A stretch of 64,000 bases of DNA, taken from Streblospio benedicti. Taxonomy: Eukaryota > Annelida > Polychaeta > Spionida > Spionidae. Position 1 is the stretch's first letter. Each line of letters opens with the position of its first letter. Under the pieces are notes generated by a model. That model saw nothing but the letters and a program-made list of their open reading frames with translations. It did no database searches and was not told the origin of the DNA. A program made the translations under genes and the position numbers. The stretch lies in NCBI GenBank assembly GCA_019095985.1, contig CM032662.1:38430182-38494181 (forward strand). Reading direction: 5' to 3'. Of the stretch, positions 1 through 15,100 are shown piece by piece.

Positions 1-173
1 TGTTTGATATTGTGACTGAACATTTCAGCAGTGAGGCTTCTGATTAGTGGGATTTTGTGTGCAAGTATCGCGAAAATTAAAGTGTTTGATACTGCGTATA
101 TAGCCGTAAATATGTTTGTGTTACAAGCTTCAAACAGAGGCAGACATTCTGCTAATCTTTTGATGCTGACCAG

Positions 174-3100
174 TCAGCGGTACATGAAGATGTAGACATT
201 AAAAGCCCCCTGGCCAAGGGCCTGAGTCTCTTCATAGAGGTTTACAGTGATGCTGTCGAATTTCATCGATTCCTGACTTACGGTTTTCATGGCCTTCTCG
301 AGTTCGGAGAGTTCGAGCCTCTTCCCGGTCTCGCGCTCGCGGCTCTGCCACGTCACGGTGATGTTGTCCAACTCAGTCTCCAGCGCCTCAACCTGCACAA
401 GTCAATCATTCAATCAATCAATCAATAAACAAATGAACTAAATTCATTTGAGTAGGGACCCTAATCATTCCTCATTCAGAGAGTGTATTATAAGCCCGGG
501 TCTCTTGCCAAGTGGTCCTGTGTTACTGGTCTGGTGTTGAGTATTCATTTCCGCGGCCTTTCAAAAGTTACAAAGCCTGTTGAAACCTCTTACACAATGA
601 TGCTGCAATCATAACCTGTATTTGCCTAATCATTCCTCATTCAGAATGTGAGTTACCTGTCTCTTGATGGTGTTCATGGTGACCACCTGGTCCATGGTGT
701 AGTTCTCCTCGTCCACAAACCCGTCCTCAGCCTCCTTCTGCATCTTCTTGTACAACGCTCGGCCTAAAAATACGGACACGCATCAAACTTTGGTCTTTTG
801 AATTCAGTGATTAATCTAGATGCCAGTCCGAAGTCATTATTTTTCAATAGGAAGCAAAGAATTGTAAATTTTACATCCCACAGACACATAAAATATATAT
901 AGTTTGTTATGGTTATGCATGCCAGGACTCGTTGTATTGGCCCTCGTACCCATTGCTTCAAAATATTAACTCACCATTTGATGACCTTACCAATTAACGT
1001 AACTCACCATCTCTTAAATGACCTTAATACGTATAAAAAAAACTCACATCTCTGATGATCTTCTCGGGGACATGGAATACTGCTTGCTGTAAGTACTGGT
1101 GCTGCAGTATCAGCATCATTACATCATCATTTGATGACCTTATTTACTAATTCACTTAACTCACCATCTTTGACCTTCACACGTCTTTAAAAACTCACCA
1201 TCTCTGATGACCTTCTCGGGGACATTGAGTACTGCCTGCTGTAAGTACTGGTGCTGCAGTATCAGGTCCTGCGGGGTGAAGGACGCGTGTAGCCTCAGTC
1301 GCTCAAGCACGACGGCCTTCTGGGACGCAAGGTCGGCAGACACGGAGCGCGTCTCACGCAGGAAACGCTCGTAGTCCTGCAAATCATTCACATTTTCTTT
1401 CATTTGCTAGTTGGGTACCTGTTTATATCATAAGTACCATAGACCAGATGATGTAATATAAACAGTTTTTTTCATCAAGCATTTTTACAATACACTTCAA
1501 TAATAGGAACACCTGGCACTTAATAGAGACATAATTTTCTTTCTCTCATTTGCTATTATACAGTACAACTTCTCTATTAGGACCACTGGCTCATCATGAA
1601 GACTTTACAAACTTTAGAATTAGGCATTGCCTCTTATCATTAATCTAAATAAGTTCCCATGTGACTTTTTAAAATGGTCGTATCCTTATACAATAATACA
1701 ATATGCTATTTTCGCATGATGAAACTAGGATTATTAATTGAAATAAATAGATTTCAAACTGTACCAATTTAGAAGATACAAATCAAGTGCGACCCCGACA
1801 CAAACTAATGATGCTTACGATTCTGTTTTCCAACCAATGCTGATGGACATAATGAAGATGACCTCCAAACTCTTGGGTCAGCTGACTTTGGGCGATGTAT
1901 GGCAGTAGTTTTTGAAGTGATATGATGACAGGCTGAAACAAAATGATCAAAAATCTTACTTCTAAAATTATCAAAAACACAAAATGGTGGTAATTACTAT
2001 ATTATTAATAGGTATTAATATATAATCTATCACATATGACTAGATTGCTAAACAGTTGTGTATCTATTGCATATTCATTACCAATTATTTCCAGAGTAAT
2101 TTTCAAATAGATTTTTGGTATATAAACAATATGCTTCTATATGTAAAACAATTTTCCACCATAACTTTAAATACGAAAATCAACATGCATAAGCATCTAA
2201 TTTCTTCAAATCAACCATTATAACAATATCATGTCAAAATATCTTTTGCCTGAAAGCACAGAGTGGTAAAAGATTGCTGAAATAACCTCTAACGGGACTT
2301 CGTATTTGTCTTTTCGAAAGCTGAAGCGTAAGTGTTTTTCTGGTGGCAGGACTAGCACTTCGTGGATACTGTTGCCTAACGTCTGCTGCAAAGTCAAAAC
2401 AAGTACCAGTTTTACAATATAGTACATATCATCTTTGTCAGACTATTTATTTAACGATCGATGATTTTAATTGGTCAGAAAATTGAATGATCGTTTCAAA
2501 ATAACTAGTACAAGTAGAGCAAATGCGATAAATTTCGACATGCTACAGTTTTCGACTGGGCACGGTAATAATGAATCTGAATCTGAATCTGAGTGAATAC
2601 TCCGCAGCCATCAGTTTTGATGATTATAGCAGAGGGAGGCCACGTGATGTTGGTACATGGACCTCCAGGGGCAGGCTAGGCAGCCAACTGAGCCTCGGGG
2701 TTGTGGAGGGATCACACTAGCTATAGTTTTCAAACTAGGTGAGTTCTTTTACGTGCAGAGGGGTGGCTTTCCTCTACACGGGACATGCCTTTTAATGAGG
2801 CTTCCGAACCTCGGGCTTGGTGTCGCCACCGTCTTGTATGATATACTCGACAGCAGCGACACGCTGTGTGGAAATCGGCAGTACAATGGCAGACACACAA
2901 TGTAACTCTTTGGCACCACGAAGTCTGCCGAGGCCGGGGCACGAAATTACGACGCAGGAAACTCCTGTTTGTCGGTCGTACGCGCTAACCACTGTACTAA
3001 CGAAGACCACACTAATGCCATTGTTAAATGATACTAGTAGGCTTAACAAATTTTCAATTCCATCAATGTATACAGAATCCTCTCCTTTTCGCTAAATAGT

Positions 3101-6100
3101 ATTATTCCAATTCTGAATTCATTGTAATCACATCTCAATTGGCTTTTATTGTTTGACCACAGGATTAAGCTTCTTGGCACACGCAGCTTAACATGGTCTG
3201 TTAAAAAACTAGGATATACTCAATGTAGGCGTATATTTCATTGTGTACATTAATATAAAACAGTTTTATCATGCTAGTAGTATCTAGGATTGCCTTTATT
3301 TTTTAAACAAATATAAATGACAAAATGTTCACCATTATATACCCAACCACATTCTTTTATTTGGTCGTATACATTATGTCCGTGAAAAAGCAGATGGAGA
3401 CAGTTTTCGACCGGTAAGAATCTTACTAAGATTACAAGACACAAATAGAAAGCTATTTCTACAGAACATATTTCAAATACAAACCTTTAGTTTTGTCAAC
3501 AAATAAAGAAATACTATATAATTATCAAGTATCAAAGATTTGGGGAATGAAAAAAGGATTCCAAGAATTACACACCTTTGAAGTATTGATTAATATCATG
3601 AGTTTGCAGAACGTAATACCTTGTATAACCCCTACATTTCACCAAGAGATCATACCGCAGCCAGCGGCACCTCGCGGTACCAAGGGGTAGAAAATAAGAA
3701 TTTCCCCGAGATATGCCGCAAAAGCCCATCACACTGTTGCAGTGTCCTTGTATTTGCACTGCTGTATGAAGCAGCCTACAGCACCGAAATGTTCACCACA
3801 GTATACCCCAGCATGCCACAACATGCTCAGAAGACAACGCAGTGGTACTAAAAGCACCGCACCGGTACAGAATACATCATATTTCATACAGTGCGTTGCC
3901 AAATAATAACGCACCGGCACATCGACACACACTGCACCGGCACAAAAGATCAAAGAGAAATCAATCAATACCGATCGATAATCCCCACACTTTCGCGGCG
4001 GGGGTCTCAGCAGCACCGTAAGTCCTCTCATGAGAAGTCGGCACCGTACGGCAACAATTTTGGACGCGGTGCCATCGCAGTGCCGAAAATTAGCCGAAAA
4101 TGATGGTTTTTGTACTGCACTTGTTGTAATCGCTCGTGCATATCCTGTCGCGGTATTGGTATATACAATGTGGCATGGGCACCATTTCCAGGAACTTTTG
4201 CGTAAAATAGCATAAATACCATGTGCCGCTGTAGAATATTGGGCAATGAAATGTGGGGGTAACCACACTATCTTTCAGTGCAACTGAGCTCTGTGGGCAG
4301 TCATATAAAAGGTGGCGTTTATCCTTTTAATTGCACACAAATTGAAAACAATTTTTGCTGTGTGTAGAACATACCCATGTCACCAGCTTTAGAACAGAAG
4401 AATGGATGATATCTTTTTTAATCCGCATTGCATTTTATGAAACTACATTTAAATATATTAATCCAAGTAGGATATTCAAGTCTATGATATTAATACTTTT
4501 ATAATTTTCTAAATAAATCTGTGATTGCACATATACACTAAAGGTGTCAAAAACTGTCACATTTGCTCTATAAGAAAAATACATGAAATGTATTATTAAC
4601 TCTGACATAGTAAACACAAGTAAAAGTTATACTTATCCTGATAATTCTTACTATCTAACATGAGCTTTCAGTTTTTTAATAAAGCCATATGATAGAGTCA
4701 AGCAGTTACAAAGTATAACTAACATACAAAATGTTTATGAGAAATTCCTTCCTTTGAAATTCAATATGAAAATAATCAAGAACACAAAAGGCATATACTT
4801 ATGGTAATTACCACTTACATGTAGAAGAGGCAGGAGAAATTTGAGGTTCTTCCAAAAGCCGTTACGGTTGTCGACAAGGACGGTGAAACCTTTAACACCA
4901 GCCTCTTCACTGGAGTAGAATAAATAGAAAATAAAATTTTGTCTTATCATTCATCTGGTCTAAATTAAATAAAAACACTACCGGTAAATTAGAGAAAGTA
5001 AATCTTGTACTCTAGGTATTTGGAAGGTTGTGTTGCAAAGAAATATCATCATTTCCAATATATATCATTTCCACTGCTTTATCATTGTCTGTTTACGGGA
5101 ATCTCTTTTACACGGCAAAGATGCTGCATCGGTTCAATGTCTATTATCAAAGATATATGAGGCAGCTGTTTTATATTTAGTATGTAAGTCCATGCAACGA
5201 TCTTGGCAATAAACAAAACAGAAAGGCATTGCATTCCCAATTATAAAGGTAGATCTTATGAATCGAGGGAATACATAGAACAAATACACATAACAACAAT
5301 AAGTCTTGACAAATTGATCGTATCAATCGCTGAAGCATGCTAAGTGTAAAATCATGAAACTGCTCATCAAATCATCTAACAAGTTCATGCCAGCAAAAAA
5401 TCTGGATCTGAGCGATCATCCATCTGGAGCAGCAGATGGCCACAGTCCGGAGCAACAGCCCCCTCCTCACGTTATCATCATTCCGATATGCAGTCGATAT
5501 TACACCGTTTTTTATACGTCGATGTCCGTTATCATGCCGTTGAAATGATTGTTCCATCCCCAGTGTTTTGGGCTGCTCAAAAATTGGGAACGGATTTTTC
5601 ACTCGAAATTTCCGACGAATATACGATGAACATACGAGGAGCTTCCGTGAAGCATCAGTGGAGGGTCCGTCACGTACTGGGTACGTGTTGGGAACGGACA
5701 ACCCGTCAACGTATGTTCACCGTACTACAACGGACGCTCGTCGGATTTACCTCATCATACCAACGTATCTCTGACGTACGGAAGTCGTACAATGTCAAGG
5801 TGTATAAATTGACCCGCTGCTCACCTCTCGTCAGTGTGTGTCAAGCCACAGAGAGAGAAACATTGTTGTTGTTTGCCATATCGTCACCGAATTCAGCCAG
5901 ATGAACCCTCAGCACCAAGATGAGACTGTCGACATGCTGCTGCTGCTACATCAACAACAGCTCTTACAAGCTCGGGCACTACTTGTCAATAGAAGGCGTA
6001 GACTGCAAAGAGGGAGGTGTTGGTGGGTCCGACAATGGATACTGAGAAGAGAAGAGAAGAGTCTCTATCACAACCTCATGGATGAACTCAGGAATGAGGA

Positions 6101-9100
6101 TCCCTCATCGTTCCAAAACTTCATGAGGATGCCACCACCCATGTTTGACGAGCTTGTGGCACGGCTCACTCCCACCCTAACAAAGGAAACCACCAACTAC
6201 CGGCGACCCCTTGAACCAGGTTTGAAGGTGGCTCTGACTCTCCGCCACCTTGCCTCTGGATCCACCTACAAAGAAATGTCATATGGCTGGAGGGTTCCAC
6301 ACAACACGATCAGTCTCGTGGTGCGAGAAGTGTGTGCAGCCATCATCGCTGAGTACACTGATGAGCTGCTGACCCTACCTTCGACTGAGGAAGACTGGAG
6401 AGCTATGTCAAACAGCTGGTATGAGAGATGGCAATTCCCACACACCGTCGGGGCTATTGATGGAAAGCATGTGGCAATCAGGGCACCACGAAACAGTGGC
6501 TCCGAGTTTTACAACTACAAAGGCTTCTTTTCAGTGATTCTCTTTGCCATGGTCACCTCGGACTATAGGTTCAGCTATATTGATGTGTCTGCCAATGGAT
6601 GTGCATCGGATGCACAGATCTACAACAGCAGTGACCTACGTGAAGGTCTCAACAATGATGACATCCAGGGATGGCCACGGCCCGAGCCGCTTCCACATGA
6701 TAATGGAGAAGATGTGCCCTTTTTCATTATCGGTGATGACGCATTCGCCCTGAGGACCCACCTCATGAAACCCTACGGCAACAGGAACTTGAGCAAGGCT
6801 GAACGTATCTTCAATTACCGCTTGTCGAGGGCAAGGAGAGTTGTGGAGAATGCATTTGGTATTCTCGCGAAGAGGTTTCAGGTTCTCTTGGGCACTATGG
6901 CCCAGGATCCTGACACAGTTAGGCTCATTGTCACAGCATGTTGCCTCCTCCACAACCTCATGAGAACCAGGTACCCCCAACTCCAGAACCGGCTGTTGGA
7001 CCGCGAAGGACCTGACAACAACCACATCCCTGGTGAATGAAGGCAAGGCCAAAACCTGCAGGACACACAGTACGCATACGTGCAAGGCCCCAACAGAGCT
7101 TCGAAGCAAGGCAAGGCCCAGCGTAACCTGTTGAAGCACTGGTGCAATTCCCCAGCAGGTTCTGTTCCATGGCAGGAGCGCATGGTAGGCGAGGCTGAAC
7201 ACATTCCCAGACCCTGAAGACCATGGACAGCAACCCTGATCACGAGCCAGCTTAAGAAACCCCAGGATTACTATATATTTTATAGTGACATTTTTAGACT
7301 GAGTGTATCCATGCACCTGCTGTATGAATTGTTTCTCGCGTTATTCTAATGTAATAAAATTGATATTGATGTTATAAAAGTATGAATAAATGAGAATTAT
7401 CTGACTTAAGTGTGTAACTTCTGAAATGGGCCAAATTATTTTAAATTCTAAAGATGAAATTAAATCATGTAATTAGGACCAAAGTATTTTTTCTGATAAA
7501 ATGAAATGGTTAACAAATCATGTATTCTTTTTTGGGGGGGTGGGGGGTGGGGACAGAAAATACAAAGCAAATGTTCACCATTCAAACATATTTTTATTTA
7601 CTAGTGACTGAAACAATGTAAACATTAATTTATACACCAATTTATACATCAATTATGCATCATTAAACATCAATCTAACAATTGTTACTTTAAAAAAGAA
7701 AGTACTCCTGAGTGTCTGTCAGCTGGTCAGTGATCCATGTGTATCAGTCTGTATGACTAGCTCCATGGCTGGTTGTAGGAGTGGTAGGACGGGTGATCGT
7801 GCAGGTGGGGGCAGGCAGCTGACGTGGCACTTGACGAGCCAGTTCTGGCAATGATATGTTGGCCGGGGACTGAGGGGTGTTCACCAAGTCACTTATGTTG
7901 AAGTTTGTGTCTGTGTCTTGGAGGTTGGCGGCCCTGCTCAGGAGGGTGGTGAAGCTGCTATCAGCTGAAGCGGACGCCTGGCTGTACAGTTGGGTTCGAG
8001 GTGGGTGAGATGGCAAGTCATAGGGTTTGTAGCCTTGCTGGTAGCTCTGCTGGTAGCCCTGCTGGTAATCCATAACAGGTGCCAAATGTGGTCGGGGTCC
8101 CATAGGAGGGTTCAATGTCACTATACCCGTGATTTTCGGTACAGCCTCCCAGAACTGGGCATCTGGCATAGACTTTAACATATCCCAGTAAAAAGTGAGG
8201 TGGGGGAGGCGGTCATCTGGTACCTTTTTGCTCTCTTTATCGGATCTTATTTCTCTTATCAAATTATTGAAAGCCTCGATTGTAGCCACAAGCTTTTCCA
8301 TGACTTGATCAGCCGTCTTCTTCTGTCTTCTCTTGGTGCTACGCGAGGTGTTGGTGGCATAGAGGGCTGCTTCTTGCTCAAGTGCCTCCAGGTCAACAGC
8401 CTGAGCGCCGGACTCCAAAACAGCAGGGGCTTCCTGGTCTGGGACTTCCTCTTCGTCCGAATCCAGAGGAGCAGGATCTGGGTTCGGATTGTTCCTGGGG
8501 ACGGGGACAGCTGGAGCTGGCTGGACATCCTTCACCTGCAGAAGTTGGAGAAACATAGGATATAAGACATTATATTTTATGTATTTATATCAGTATTATG
8601 TTATGTAAGGCATTATACTATGAATCGGGTACATGAAAACAGGAGTGTGCATTTCTTTAGTTTGTAAATAATTATTGAACCGTCTTTATTTCGAAAGAAA
8701 AATATATTAATATTATATACCTGTGGTTTGTAAAACGCCATCTCCTTAACCAGCCACTTCTCTCGATTGGTGAGCTTGGATGCCTTGGACCCAGACTTCT
8801 TTTTAATGAGCTTCACGTACCAATCACGTACGTGTTTCCACCATCCCATTAGCTTCCACACAGGGATGTCCATCTTGCTGGCGATCATATCGAATATCTC
8901 GCCTTGTCTCTTGTAGTCATGGCTGCCCCGCCACCATACGCCATCCTCCTCCCGGATGAAATTCATAGCCGCCATCTCATGTTCTTCCGACAGCCTGTAA
9001 TCACGCTCCTCGTCCTCGTTCTCGTCCTGGTCGGCTGTTGCTTTGTTCTTTCCTTTGACACCTTTGGCACCCTTGCCTCTGGTTGCCTTGGGACGGTTGG

Positions 9101-12100
9101 CAGGGGCAGGGCCAGCTGCCGGGGCTGTAGGATCAGCAGACGTAGTCTGGTCCTGGTCTGGGTAAATATAATAAGCAAAAATTGAAATACGTAACCCAGG
9201 AGTGCATTGTGTTGTAGAATTATGTGGTACAGCATAATATACATTACCATAAAGTAGCTCAATATTGTATATTTTAACGGTAAGTTTCCAACATTGTGTA
9301 CTTGGCATGTCAATATTTGATCATTCTTTGATCATTGTTGAAAAAATTTATTAGCTGCGTTAATTTATATAATACAGTATTTTTCATACCAGCAGCTGTA
9401 GTGTTTGCATTATGACTCTTGAAAAATACAAGTACTGTAAAAGAAAGTACTGTATTATTTTGATCATTACATTGCCTACTTTTATACTTGCTTACCAATA
9501 ATACGTATTTTTTTATTTTTAACTTGTATTTATAACAGACAATTTGCTTCTTATAATCAGACAGCTCTGATGAGAATTTTATTTAATACGTTCGAACGTC
9601 CTTACATGTACCTAATAAATTTTAAAAATAGATAAATAAAACCTCACCTGTGTTGGCCTGTACTGAGACTTGGGCTTCCTCGGATCCATCATCCACTTGC
9701 TGAGCTTGGACCTCGGCTTGGGCGGGTACTCCATCGGGTGCAGGGTTGACGGCTTCAAGTTCTTCCACTATTTTCTTCACGTTCCTCTTCTTGATTCCCT
9801 TGGCTAGGGACGCAGAGGTGGTACTTGTGGTTATACTTGCTTACCAATAATACGTATTTTTATTTTTAACTTGTATTTATAACAGACAATTTGCTTCTTA
9901 TAATCAGAAAATGTTTTTATATATTTGGATATTTCAGCTCTGATGAGAAATTTATTTAATACGTTTGAACGTACTTACATGTAGCTACTAAATTTTAAAA
10001 ATAGATAAATAAAACCTCACCTGTGTTGGCCTGTACTGAGACTTGGGCTTCCTCGGATCCATCATCCACTTGCTGAGCTTGGACCTCGGCTTGGGCGGGT
10101 ACTCCATCGGGTGCAGGGTTGACGGCTTCTTCCACTATTTTCTTCACGTTCCTCTTCTTGATTCCCTTGGCTAGGGACGCTGAGGTGGTGGTACTTTTGC
10201 GTTTTGACATGATCTGAGTTCAACGGTATTCTGGCCTTCCTCGGCGCGGTGCCACGTTTTATATTCCGATGTGCGGACGCTTATACAGACGCTGGAAGCC
10301 CGATGTGCGTACGTGATGCAATACGGTAAGATGACGGTAAGGTTCGACGAAGCTTCCGTCAGTACGTCGAACGTCGTTGACTATCCGGCGAGATTCGGCG
10401 CTGCGTCGGTATGAAAATGTCATTTTATTGGGCGTTCTCTCGACGGAGTACAATTTTTTAAAAAACAGTCAGTTAGAAGTCCGATATGAGTCCGTTATAT
10501 TGGTGTGACAGGCCCTTTAAGTGGACACCTTCAGGAGAAGCGAAAAAGTGTCCACATAAGACAGGTGTCCACATGAATAGTTTCCGCTGTATCAGAATTA
10601 ATTGATTGATTTGCATATGATGTAAAGAAACAAGAAGGGAAATGGCTATTTGCTCCAATGAACTGTAAATTCGACTTTGAGATAACCAGGCAAAACTGCA
10701 TATAGAGTAGAATCTATAAAAGACCGGAGCAATGTCTGCCACTATGCAAAGGGTTAACATTTCCAGGGGATTCCACAGATTTAGCCCATTAAAATGAGAC
10801 TAACAGTTTAGAACCACCACTACTAGTTTAGAACCACCACTACTGACTGTACTGTTGAGGCCAGTTTTCGTGCTACAAGTGCATGCACCAGAACAACAAA
10901 ACACGCTTAAATTCTTTGTTTCTCATTACACAGTCCTATTTGGATTGTTAAACACAATAAACATGGCCGCCACCAGAGACAGCGGTGGTGAAATCGGGAA
11001 TTTTTCACACCAAATAGCACATTTCGTGGAGCTAATTTCAAACAAGTTTTGCTATGCTAATATGTGATTAAAGCATAATTCTAAGTTGTTCATTGCTAAT
11101 TTAATGTTAATGTTCCTTTTGTTATATGTAAATCCATTTGCTTGCTTTGTGTATCTTATGACACTTGTCAAAGTTGTGAATGTAGATTGGAGGACCAACC
11201 CAAAACAACCCAGGGGCTTTAGATTGATCACTGCTTAATTTGGAGATTGGGCTTTTAAGTTTGTGCGTATTTACATCTAATATTATTTAGTCCTGATAAT
11301 ACAAGCTATTTTATGGAGTGGGCTTTTAAGTGAGCATGGGCCCTTCCAGGGATATTTTAAGGGTACATATACACTGTATATCCAATCAGTAATATATAAT
11401 TTGTTGTATGATGTTCCATTCATAGACATTGAGGACATAAAAATAGACACACGGCCTTTTATAAAAGTAAGTGATCTTTCTCTATAATCTTGAATCAAAC
11501 CTTTTATCTCAAATGGGAACAAAGTGTTTCATTATCACTTGTTTTTTAATCTCATTAAAGAATTGATTGTTTTTAATATAATATATGCCCATTCACTGAG
11601 ATGGTCAAGTCACAGAATTTTCAGCTGTTCAATTAAATTATTCATTTCTGATAGTATAATTTCCATTGATGTTTCAAATCAGCTTTCTTAACTCAACTGT
11701 TAGAATTTTTCCACCTACAAGCACAGTTACGCTATTTTGGGATAACCATTACTTCCCATTCAATCTACAAAGAATAAACAATTCTGAGAGCGTCAATCTC
11801 ATCTGATACAGCCCATCAATAATGCCGACAGCCTCTCTTTCAACCTCTAACTCTCTATTGTTTTCACATATTTCAGGTTTCTTAGAATCTGAGTGATCTG
11901 TGTAAACTCTTTTAGTGGCTAAAGCACATCACAGCCTCCAATTAAGACCACCTCTCTATTGAGGCCGCCTCTATAATAAGAACTTTTCACTGACATAAAC
12001 CTTCATAAAGCTAACAAAATGAACCTCTCAATTGAGACCACCTAACACTGGTCCCAATGGTTGTCCTAATAGAGTTTCCACTGTAAATTGGAACCTGTCT

Positions 12101-15100
12101 TATGTATATGTGGAAACTTTCAGGAAAAGTTAAGAGTCCACATAAGACAGGTGGCCTTCAATGAGAAGTGTCCACATGGACAGTTTCCACCATAGTTCAA
12201 ATCTATGAAGGAGGACACTTCACTGTGTAGAGTTACATCACACATCCATTTCGATAACTTCAGCTTTTTGGCCTTTTAATCTATGTTACAATTGTAGGCT
12301 TTGGGTACTAGAATTAAGCCAAAAATAAGCTCAAATTTACAAGGATAAGGTGTCAGAGTAGTTGGCATCAATGACTAAACAGCCAGTAATATAAGTTAGG
12401 TTTATTGCATGTGCAATGTTACCAAGATACACAGATATCATTGTGGTCACTGTGGTCAATAACACTTGCATTCGAAAAGAATTTATGGTTCTACAGACAT
12501 TCAAAAGTGCATTGTAAAAAAATTTGTTCCTTTGAAAAATGTGATTTTTTAAGAATGTTCTGTAAAACTTTCATCGTTGAAGCATTTTTGTTTCTAAAAC
12601 ATTGATGAATTGTAGTTCTAAAGATTTGTTAAACCGTTTACGCAACATCTCCCAACACAACAGATGCAATAAATATACATAATCAGAAGTTCACTAATGA
12701 GAAAATCATCTTTAGTTAGAATAACTTGTCTTTTTGAAAGAATTAGGCATTACTTACTAATCAGTAAATATTGAACACTGCTCAGATATACATACGGTCA
12801 GGATAAGGTTATCTTATTCCTGATACAATACAATAAAATAAAAGATTATACTGCAATTTAACATTAACTGGGTATATGTACTTATAAAGCAAACATTGTA
12901 ACAAGACGGTTTATCTGCAGTGTTAAAGATATTCCCATAATAAGCAGACAAAAAACTACTGCCATTCCCTGGGTATACTTGCAGAATACTGCAGTTTAAC
13001 ATGAACTGGGTATATGCACTTGCAAAGTAAACATTGTAACAATACAGGTTATTTCTATATGTGTAGTGTTGTGTTAAAGAGATTCCCATAAACCAAAAAC
13101 AATATACTGTATTACCTGGGTATACTTGCAGAATACTGCATTGTGACATTACCTGGGAATACTTGCAAGGTACTGCAGGGTGAGTGTGATGTCATCTGCT
13201 GAGAACACGAGGTCAGCGTCGTGAGCGGGCAGCGTGATGACCGGTCCACCGCGACGGTCACGCCCACCTGCACAGCAAACACAGCAATCAATCACTCAAA
13301 TCCTAAATATATTTGTGCAGGTCATATTTGAGTCATATTTGAGCGTGGCCTGGCTGCCCAGTCTATATATCAACCGTCGTCTCCAAGCTTTTCGGTCATT
13401 AGGATCTATTAGATCATTCCCATGGTATATGTAAATGATAATATCTCAACCCTATAGGCAGCCAATCTGGCTGTGAACTTTTGAAATCAGCCGGCCCTGA
13501 CTAAAATCAGCCAGCACATGGCTAGTGGGTAGGCCTTAGTTCGTAGGTTGATGTCACAAACAAAAAGAGTCAGGTCAATGTATAAATGTGTTGCTTATTT
13601 ACAACATAATTCACTGCTATCATTCTCAACCGACACCTCATTTGCATCCTTGTCACGCTTTACATGTACTGCCTTTCTCAACTCCCTGGGGAGCATACAA
13701 CACTAGCTATCATAGCATGGCATAGCGCTTATCACTTACAAAGAGCAATCACTAGCCTGACCTGTACCTTTTTACATGATTTAACATACAGCAGTGTGCA
13801 ACAGGTTATGGATGACGTGTTCCCTCAACAGTCAACATACACCAGCTAAGCCGACCCAGGACTCAAACCCATAACCTTTTGATCACAAGTATTGTGGATA
13901 GGGAGCTTGACTCATAACCAGACAGGCATGGGTTCAATAGCAGATTAGGGTAAAATTGATTCTATGGCCGATTGGATACTGAATCTTGTGGCCAGATGTT
14001 CGTGGGTCTGAATCCCAGTTGACATTCGGTGTGGGTGTTGAGCAAACTCATCCTAACGGGTTGCATGTTGCTCTCAATATTTATACATGAAATAAGCACA
14101 CGTCAGGCGAGTGAATGCTAATGTGAGAAACAAGCATTTTTATAATATGTGCTATATGCTTTCTACATTGGAGGATGAGAAAGGAAATTTTAGTGATAAT
14201 GGCCCCAATGATCTGGTGTACATGTAACGACCATCGAGCATCTGGACGGTAAATTCCCGAGGTAAATTATAACTCATAAATTTACTACATCTTACAATGA
14301 CATTTAGAATCCCAGCTCCAAAGTACATGTATTATAAATGTACGACACAATTCAAGTTGCAGAGCAGTTTTGGATTTTAAGTTGTGCTTTCAACCTATTC
14401 AACTTCCAAAAGCGAACAACAGATCAGTAATGTTCTGTCGCATCACAGAAAATCAAAGGCCAAAAAGGTGATTTGGCACAAAACACAAAATTTCTACAAA
14501 ATTGGAATGTTTCAATAATGATTCTTTAAGTTGTACAACACAAAAGTTCTAAGAGCAAAGCTTCAATACATTTACAAGTACATGTACAGTAATGGTCATG
14601 ATTTCATAGCAGACTACAATAGATTGATTATACATAATCACGGCTGAAGAAAAATAAAGCCTAAAAGCTTCTGTCAAAGGTACAAATTACAATATTTGTA
14701 TAATAATAATACAGAAGAACAGACAGCACTCAGGGTACTGAAATAATATTTATCCTGGACAGGAAGTAAAACTTCCAGGTCAACATTTCGTTCTAATAAA
14801 CTTATTTCCTACGATAATATTTATAGAGCAATCATATAATTTGTGTTGGACGTTATCAAAACTCTGGAGTGCTTTAATCAGAGCTATACAACAGAGGAAT
14901 ATCAATATCATAATAGTATCTCAGAACAATAAAACACAAGGGGCCAGTTCCCTCGAATCAACGATAGCTTTTGATAGAGACAAAGATATATTTACATTAG
15001 GATGCCATGCATGCCTTATTTAGTTCTTCATTATATTGTGTATATACGGACTTCCATATATTGATAGGAGGGCATTTTATGTTAGGTATAATATTGTGGT

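Larger units (their letters stand above)
5450..10514. mobile_element. PIF/Harbinger-type DNA transposon (~5 kb) in an intron
   Basis: The element carries a DDE transposase on the plus strand and a MADF-type DNA-binding partner on the minus strand, converging towards each other, which is the standard Harbinger pair. Its outer 300 bases on each side are rich in CGTAC/CGACG motifs unlike the AT-rich intron. The right end, reverse-complemented, starts GGGCCTGTCACACCAATAT and is flanked by TTA, a typical Harbinger target. The left end matches only loosely (shared TTTTTTA and CCGATATG blocks), so the left boundary is approximate and that terminal repeat is probably degraded. Both genes look intact, so the insertion is fairly young, but mobility is doubtful if the left end is damaged. 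Confidence 0.85.

Noticed and set aside
3729-4268. 179-residue minus-strand frame
   Set aside because: It runs through the terminal repeat and interior of a non-autonomous transposon and has no recognisable domain.
6636-7316. 226-residue minus-strand frame over the transposase
   Set aside because: Antisense shadow of a strong DDE transposase gene.
174-13267. Assignment of the SEC14 gene specifically to TRIO, MCF2L or SESTD1
   Set aside because: SEC14 motifs fit all three; no DH/PH or kinase domain lies in the window and the 3' end is uncertain, so no symbol was given.
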